Shown here: piece by piece, positions 59,771-64,000 of the stretch
Numbering within the stretch: the first letter of the stretch is position 1
Layout of the letters: every line of letters begins with the position of its first letter
Origin: Petrosia ficiformis
Taxonomy: Eukaryota > Porifera > Demospongiae > Haplosclerida > Petrosiidae
Assembly (NCBI GenBank): GCA_947044365.1
Contig: OX345649.1
Span: forward strand, 2,794,430 to 2,858,429
Length of the DNA stretch: 64,000 bases
Reading direction: 5' to 3'
Position numbers and translations under genes: made by a program
Notes under the pieces: generated by a model
The model's database searches: none
Told to the model about the DNA's origin: nothing
The model's input: only the letters and a program-made list of their open reading frames with translations

Positions 59771-62500
59771 TCTGATGTTTGATATGAAGTTAGAAAATTT
59801 ATGAAGAAGCAAATATGAAGTGTCTCGTCAGTAGTAACTAACAGTGAGTATAGGCGAGATTCTAGAATTGTTTTGGGAAGAGAGAGATGCTTTCTCGGCC
59901 CCAGCTGCATGTCTCAAAAACCTGCCTTAGTTACTTCTACTATTAAATCATTCCTGCAAGACTATATCCAGTCTTTAAAAGATCTTCAAAAGTAACTTGA
60001 TGTACATCAAATGGAATAACTATGAATCCTTAGGATTAGAGATTAGAATGATTGAATTAACTAGCTATCAAACCAATGGTGTAGTATAACTGGTGTACTG
60101 AGCAATTTAAATGTACCTTTGAAATTGTGAAGAAGTACTTCAGTTCAGCAAGAATCTGTGTAATAAGACTAGAGTTACACAGAATGGCAAAGACTCTAGC
60201 ACCTTCTTAAAAAAAGCCCATGCAAGCCAGCTGACCTGCAGCTGCCATTGGATAAATATGACGAACTAGACCCTCAATTGAATACAAAGAGTAGCACGAC
60301 AGATTTAAGCTGTCTACAGAATTAATCCTTATCCTCTCTTGAAATTGTAGAAAAGCTCATGGGACCAAGATCTCGTGATGGAACAACCTCATTGAAAAAC
60401 ACTCACAATGGACAAGACAACGCATAATTTGTTTGATCTGTTGTTGAGACATGTGAGGAATGAGTACATAAACAACTGAGTTTTGTATTATAAATTATTC
60501 TGTTTTTCTAATGTCTACCTACAATTCAAGAAATATATACAGGGGCATATAATTGACTGGGCAAAGCAAACTGCCCTAAAGTTGCGATGTTGTGCCAACT
60601 GATGTGTTAAATGTTGGCATTCAGTAGTATGAACATATGATGAGTGTTTCGCTGGGGTAATAAAACTTATGAATAATAAAGAGTAAATGTTAATTCTGTA
60701 ACAGAAGCAATAAGAACGTCAAGACACAATAGGTTGGAGAAAGATAAGTTAGATTTGAACACTAGTTACACAAGTTCAGCACAACAAGAAGGTGTGGTTA
60801 AAATAATTTGATTAATCTCCTATTCCTTTTTAAAATGGCTGTATTTTTCCTTGTTTTGGAAAGAGCGATTTCCGGAGCTGTTAATCCGGGATTACTGTCT
60901 TGTAAGTTACATTAAAATGTTTGTAATATATCTCTTCATGTTTTCACCAGATGGGATGTTAATCATTCATTAAAAAAAAAAAAAGTTATAGCCCATTTTG
61001 TGTTCAGTTTTTTTTTGCCTTTCGTCTTGAGCAAAGGTAGTTTTTTGGTTATATCCATTAAACGCAAGAATAGACACTTATCGCATCTGGTGAAAAGTTG
61101 AAAGATCTTGTATCGGAGCTCCCATGAAAGTTTCAGGCTGTCTAGTAGACGGCACTGGAATTGGAAATAATATATATATGCATATGTACTATGTGGCTTC
61201 AGAATATATTTTGATATCATACTTCAACCGATCTTTCAATAAAGAAGACACTATTGCGTAGAGCAGAGGATTCTCTTTCTTTTCAGTATAATTCCAACCA
61301 TTAAATAGAAACAAAAGGTTAAAAAATAAGTGTTAGAATAAAGTGATAATTACTGCTACAGTAAGGGTAAACCAGTCTTGTGTAAGTGATTTCTTACTTG
61401 GCTCCTGATAAGTGGGTGAAGAAGTTTGTGTGAAATGGACAAACCCTTGTTAGGCCGCTGTGTGGGGGATTGCTACTTGGGAGGGGAAGCTGGGAAGGTT
61501 ACTCTTTTACCTCTTAGTAGATGAAACTTTAATGTATATGGGACTGTCACATTTAATTTGAACCCCACAAAACTGTTTTCCACCACAAGGAATAAAAAAA
61601 AAAAAAAAAAACACAAAAAAAAAACATTACTGCATTGCTGGGTGTAATGCTCTTTAAAGGTTTCTAGCAAAGTATGAAGATTTTTATCAAGGTTATTAAG
61701 TATTTAAGATCAGTTAGAAAGGATCCTGCTTGCATGATCATTGTGATGCACAAGACTCAAGATCTGCCTTATCCTCTAAACTTGTCAACTTGATTCATGC
61801 CACATTGTATTGCGTACCACTAAGAGAAAAAGTCTTTGCAAATTGCAAAGACAGATAATCTTGTGAGCCAGCTCCCTCCTTCTCTAACAAAGAAGTCGAG
61901 TTTGCCAGAGTGCAGACTCCAGACTGAGAGTGCACGGAAGAGGATAAAAGCTGACTGTGTTCAGTTTCGTTTGAAACCGTCTGTTTGCATGATTCTCCCC
62001 TATAATTCATAATGTACAGTAGCAAAAAATATAAATAATAACACGAGGGTGGTCCATATTTTCATTTTTGTAAAGAAATAAGTTCCAGGGGGAACCGATT
62101 TTGCCGGGGCCAGGGTCTAATATTAATTTTTATGACAGGACTAAGAACATTACCAATACAGACCTTACAAGTAAGTATATATGGATAGCAATACACTCTC
62201 TTTGCTTTAGTCTGCTGGAGCTTTAAATGTTTTAGGTACAGTCCACAGCTGCTGAGTAAGATTCTGAGGAAGAGAAAATGGTGGCTCTAAAACAAGCAAA
62301 CTGATGGAATCAGCTTATGGACTGACAAACAGTTACATAATTAATTAATTATAATTATAATTACAACAATACATAATATTGTATAATGAAATCCATACCT
62401 GAAGTAACAGACCGAGTATCAAATACAGAGCTGATTGATTGTGATTGACCTCTGCTGTTATTATTGCAAAACCACTCCCATGATCACATTTCACGCGATG
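59771..62500. other. Intergenic, no recognisable gene
   Basis: AT-rich with poly-A/T runs (for example 61,588-61,624). A few short frames lack any recognisable domain. It may be the outer part of ribosomal spacer or ordinary intergenic DNA. Confidence 0.45.
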
Positions 62501-62530
62501 ATGGTGGATATAGTGTAATGTACTAATGCA

Positions 62531-62870
62531 GTTGTCAACAGCAGACGAAACTGGATCTGTGTACTGCACTAGGTCCAGTGTAGAGAGCGCGTCGAGCCAA
62601 AGTATCCACTTCCACCATCCCAATGCTCACTCTCCTTGGGGGGCTCCTAATTCCCAGACACAAACGGTGAATATTAATAGTGTTTTAAAATAATACACCA
62701 CACTTACAACAGTAGACAAACTGGATACGAGTACTGCACGTAGGTCTAGAGTATAGAGCGTCTCGATGTTTCTGACAGTATACCAGCATCTCTCCCGATG
62801 GACAGACGACACCTTGTTTCCATGCAGTCATCATCTGGGGAGGAGGACTCTGTCGACGAACAAACGATGC
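62531..62870. repeat. Two diverged ~175-bp spacer repeats
   Basis: The blocks AACAGCAGACGAAACTGGAT / AACAGTAGACAAACTGGAT, GTACTGCACTAGGTC / GTACTGCACGTAGGTC and AGAGAGCGCGTCGAG / ATAGAGCGTCTCGA recur at about 62,536-62,597 and 62,707-62,766. Positions just upstream of rRNA suggest intergenic spacer repeats, which in many animals act as spacer promoters or enhancers. Confidence 0.55.
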
Positions 62871-62966
62871 CTTGCATGCCTCAAGACTGATTCCCCGAGC
62901 TGGCCTGGCCTGTCAACAACAATAACTTTGCAGGATCGGTGGCCTGACACCCTCCCCGGTAAAACC

Positions 62967-63020
62967 AACGTAACTTAACGTAACGTAACGTAACGTATCG
63001 TAGTGTATCGTAGCGATAAC
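62967..63020 (+). repeat. ACGTA-type short direct repeats
   Basis: A run of TAACG/TATCG pentamers (CAACGTAACTTAACGTAACG and onward) ends at TAGCGATAACGACG, where base composition changes to GC-rich. It lies 700 bases before 18S and could be near the rRNA promoter. Confidence 0.7.
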
Positions 63021-63718
63021 GACGAAGCCCGGGCCAGCCTCACGGCCGGCGCCGGCCAGGTGTGTGGTTGGACATTTTGCGCAGAGTCAGCGAAAAGGAA
63101 GCTTATGTAAACACAGCTGTGACGAGCGGTGGTAGTGCTATATATGAGAGAGAGCAGATAGATCAATTGCTGGTCTCTTGCTCAGAGTGGTGTCGAGGAA
63201 CCGACGGTTTTGTAGTATTGACGGTGGCTTCGTTTAAAGACGAGGTCGTTGTTGATAGTCCGTCGAATTATCCTAAATCCCTCTGAACCCTGTGTTGGTT
63301 GGAGAAAGCGGTGTATAATCGTCGATGTTGGAAGAACACAGTTCCCTGAACTGTATTTTGATCCGTACGAGTCGGTTGTTTTTGTAAATTTGTTGGAGGG
63401 GAGATTAGTTAGTGTTCGCATCGTTGTGTGTGAGCAATTCTTTCTATCCTTCTGACTTTGTGTAAGGAAAACTATGGTATGTTTGTTTTACCCCGAGGGT
63501 CCCTGTGTGTCCTGAGCAGTGAAACAAACATTGACCCGTTATTCCCATTGGTTGCATATTGGTGAGATTGCTTCTGAGCTAATCCAAGTTGCATTGTGTG
63601 ATGGATTTGGCAAGGTTCTCTCCCTGCCGACAAGTGTTACAGGTTGGGAGAGTTCGTATTGCATGTTGAGTCCGTCGGCACCTTCTCGCAAGGGGAGGGG
63701 GACGACGAACGGGAAGGT
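63020..63718 (+). other. Probable 5' external transcribed spacer
   Basis: GC-richer than the rest of the window. It starts with a perfect 14-bp palindrome, GGCCGGCGCCGGCC (63,044-63,057), and ends directly at the 18S start (GGGAAGGT|TACCTGG). Open frames on both strands here are not believed to be genes. The transcription start cannot be placed from the sequence alone. Confidence 0.65.
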
Positions 63719-64000
63719 TACCTGGTTGATCCTGCCAGTAGTCATATGCTTGTCTCAAAGATTAAGCCATGCATGTGCAAGTATAAACGCTTGAACCGTG
63801 AGACTGCGAATGGCTCATTAAATCAGTTATAGTTTATTTGATGGTGTCCGTTCTACGTGGATAACCGTGGTAATTCTAGAGCTAATACATGCAAGAGGTC
63901 CCGACTCGTTTCGTTCGGAAGGGACGTATTTATTAGATCCAAAACCAATGCGGGTCGGTTCGGCCTCGGTCGTCCTTCCCGGTTCCTTGGTGATTCATAG
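63719..64000 (+). rRNA. 18S rRNA: 18S ribosomal RNA, 5' part
   Basis: Begins with the near-universal TACCTGGTTGATCCTGCCAG and continues through AGTCATATGCTTGTCTCAAA, GCGAATGGCTCATTAAATCA and CCGTGGTAATTCTAGAGCTA. The first 282 bases are present; the gene is cut by the window end. This is the small-subunit RNA of cytosolic ribosomes, transcribed by RNA polymerase I. The part seen has no obvious damage. The sequence fits an animal, but species assignment would need the full gene. Confidence 0.98.

Noticed and set aside
63062..63832. Overlapping open frames just upstream of and inside 18S
   Set aside because: They lie in external spacer and rRNA sequence, and GC-rich composition explains the lack of stops.

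Overview
The window is AT-rich metazoan DNA with short introns, symmetric phase-1 immunoglobulin exons, dense microsatellites and many small inverted-repeat transposons. The last 282 bases are the 5' end of an 18S rRNA gene of animal type. The overall look fits a demosponge such as a haplosclerid, but that is an inference from gene style and not a species call.

Region 1 (1-8,200): no recognisable gene. It holds a dispersed repeat with a second copy in a later intron. It also holds five copies of a roughly 400-bp element that each end in a (GT)n tract. Two tandem duplications (units of 1,841 and 1,132 bp) with all breakpoints at GT runs multiplied this element.

Region 2 (8,208-29,861, + strand): one large gene that I could reconstruct over 32 exons with a continuous frame (2,716 codons plus stop; 5' end not seen). 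It encodes an adhesion G-protein-coupled receptor: 17 Ig-like domains, one EGF-like module, an 18th Ig domain, a juxta-domain stretch, a hormone-receptor-like module, a GAIN domain with an intact GPS (HLT triad), seven membrane helices and an acidic tail with a tandem repeat. The first 16 Ig domains are four copies of a four-domain cassette. The fourth member of every cassette lacks both canonical cysteines.

Region 3 (about 30.3-56.7 kb): a very large foldback structure. Two inverted arms (31.15-36.1 kb and 48.03-55.83 kb) each carry a decayed copy of the same transposon-associated gene, and both arms are capped outside by copies of a 230-bp satellite in mirror orientation. The 12-kb centre holds fragments of a SAMD3-like multi-exon gene, a 4.5-kb array of the same satellite, and a frameshifted coiled-coil pseudogene. 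Nested inside are a P-element/THAP9-like transposon with 20-bp inverted repeats (in the right arm only), a hAT-like MITE with a perfect 8-bp target duplication, and two other TIR elements.

Region 4 (56.7-63.7 kb): no recognisable protein gene. It contains a hAT-like element, a 54-bp near-perfect palindrome, and then repeated and GC-richer DNA that looks like ribosomal spacer and 5' external transcribed spacer leading into 18S rRNA at 63,719.
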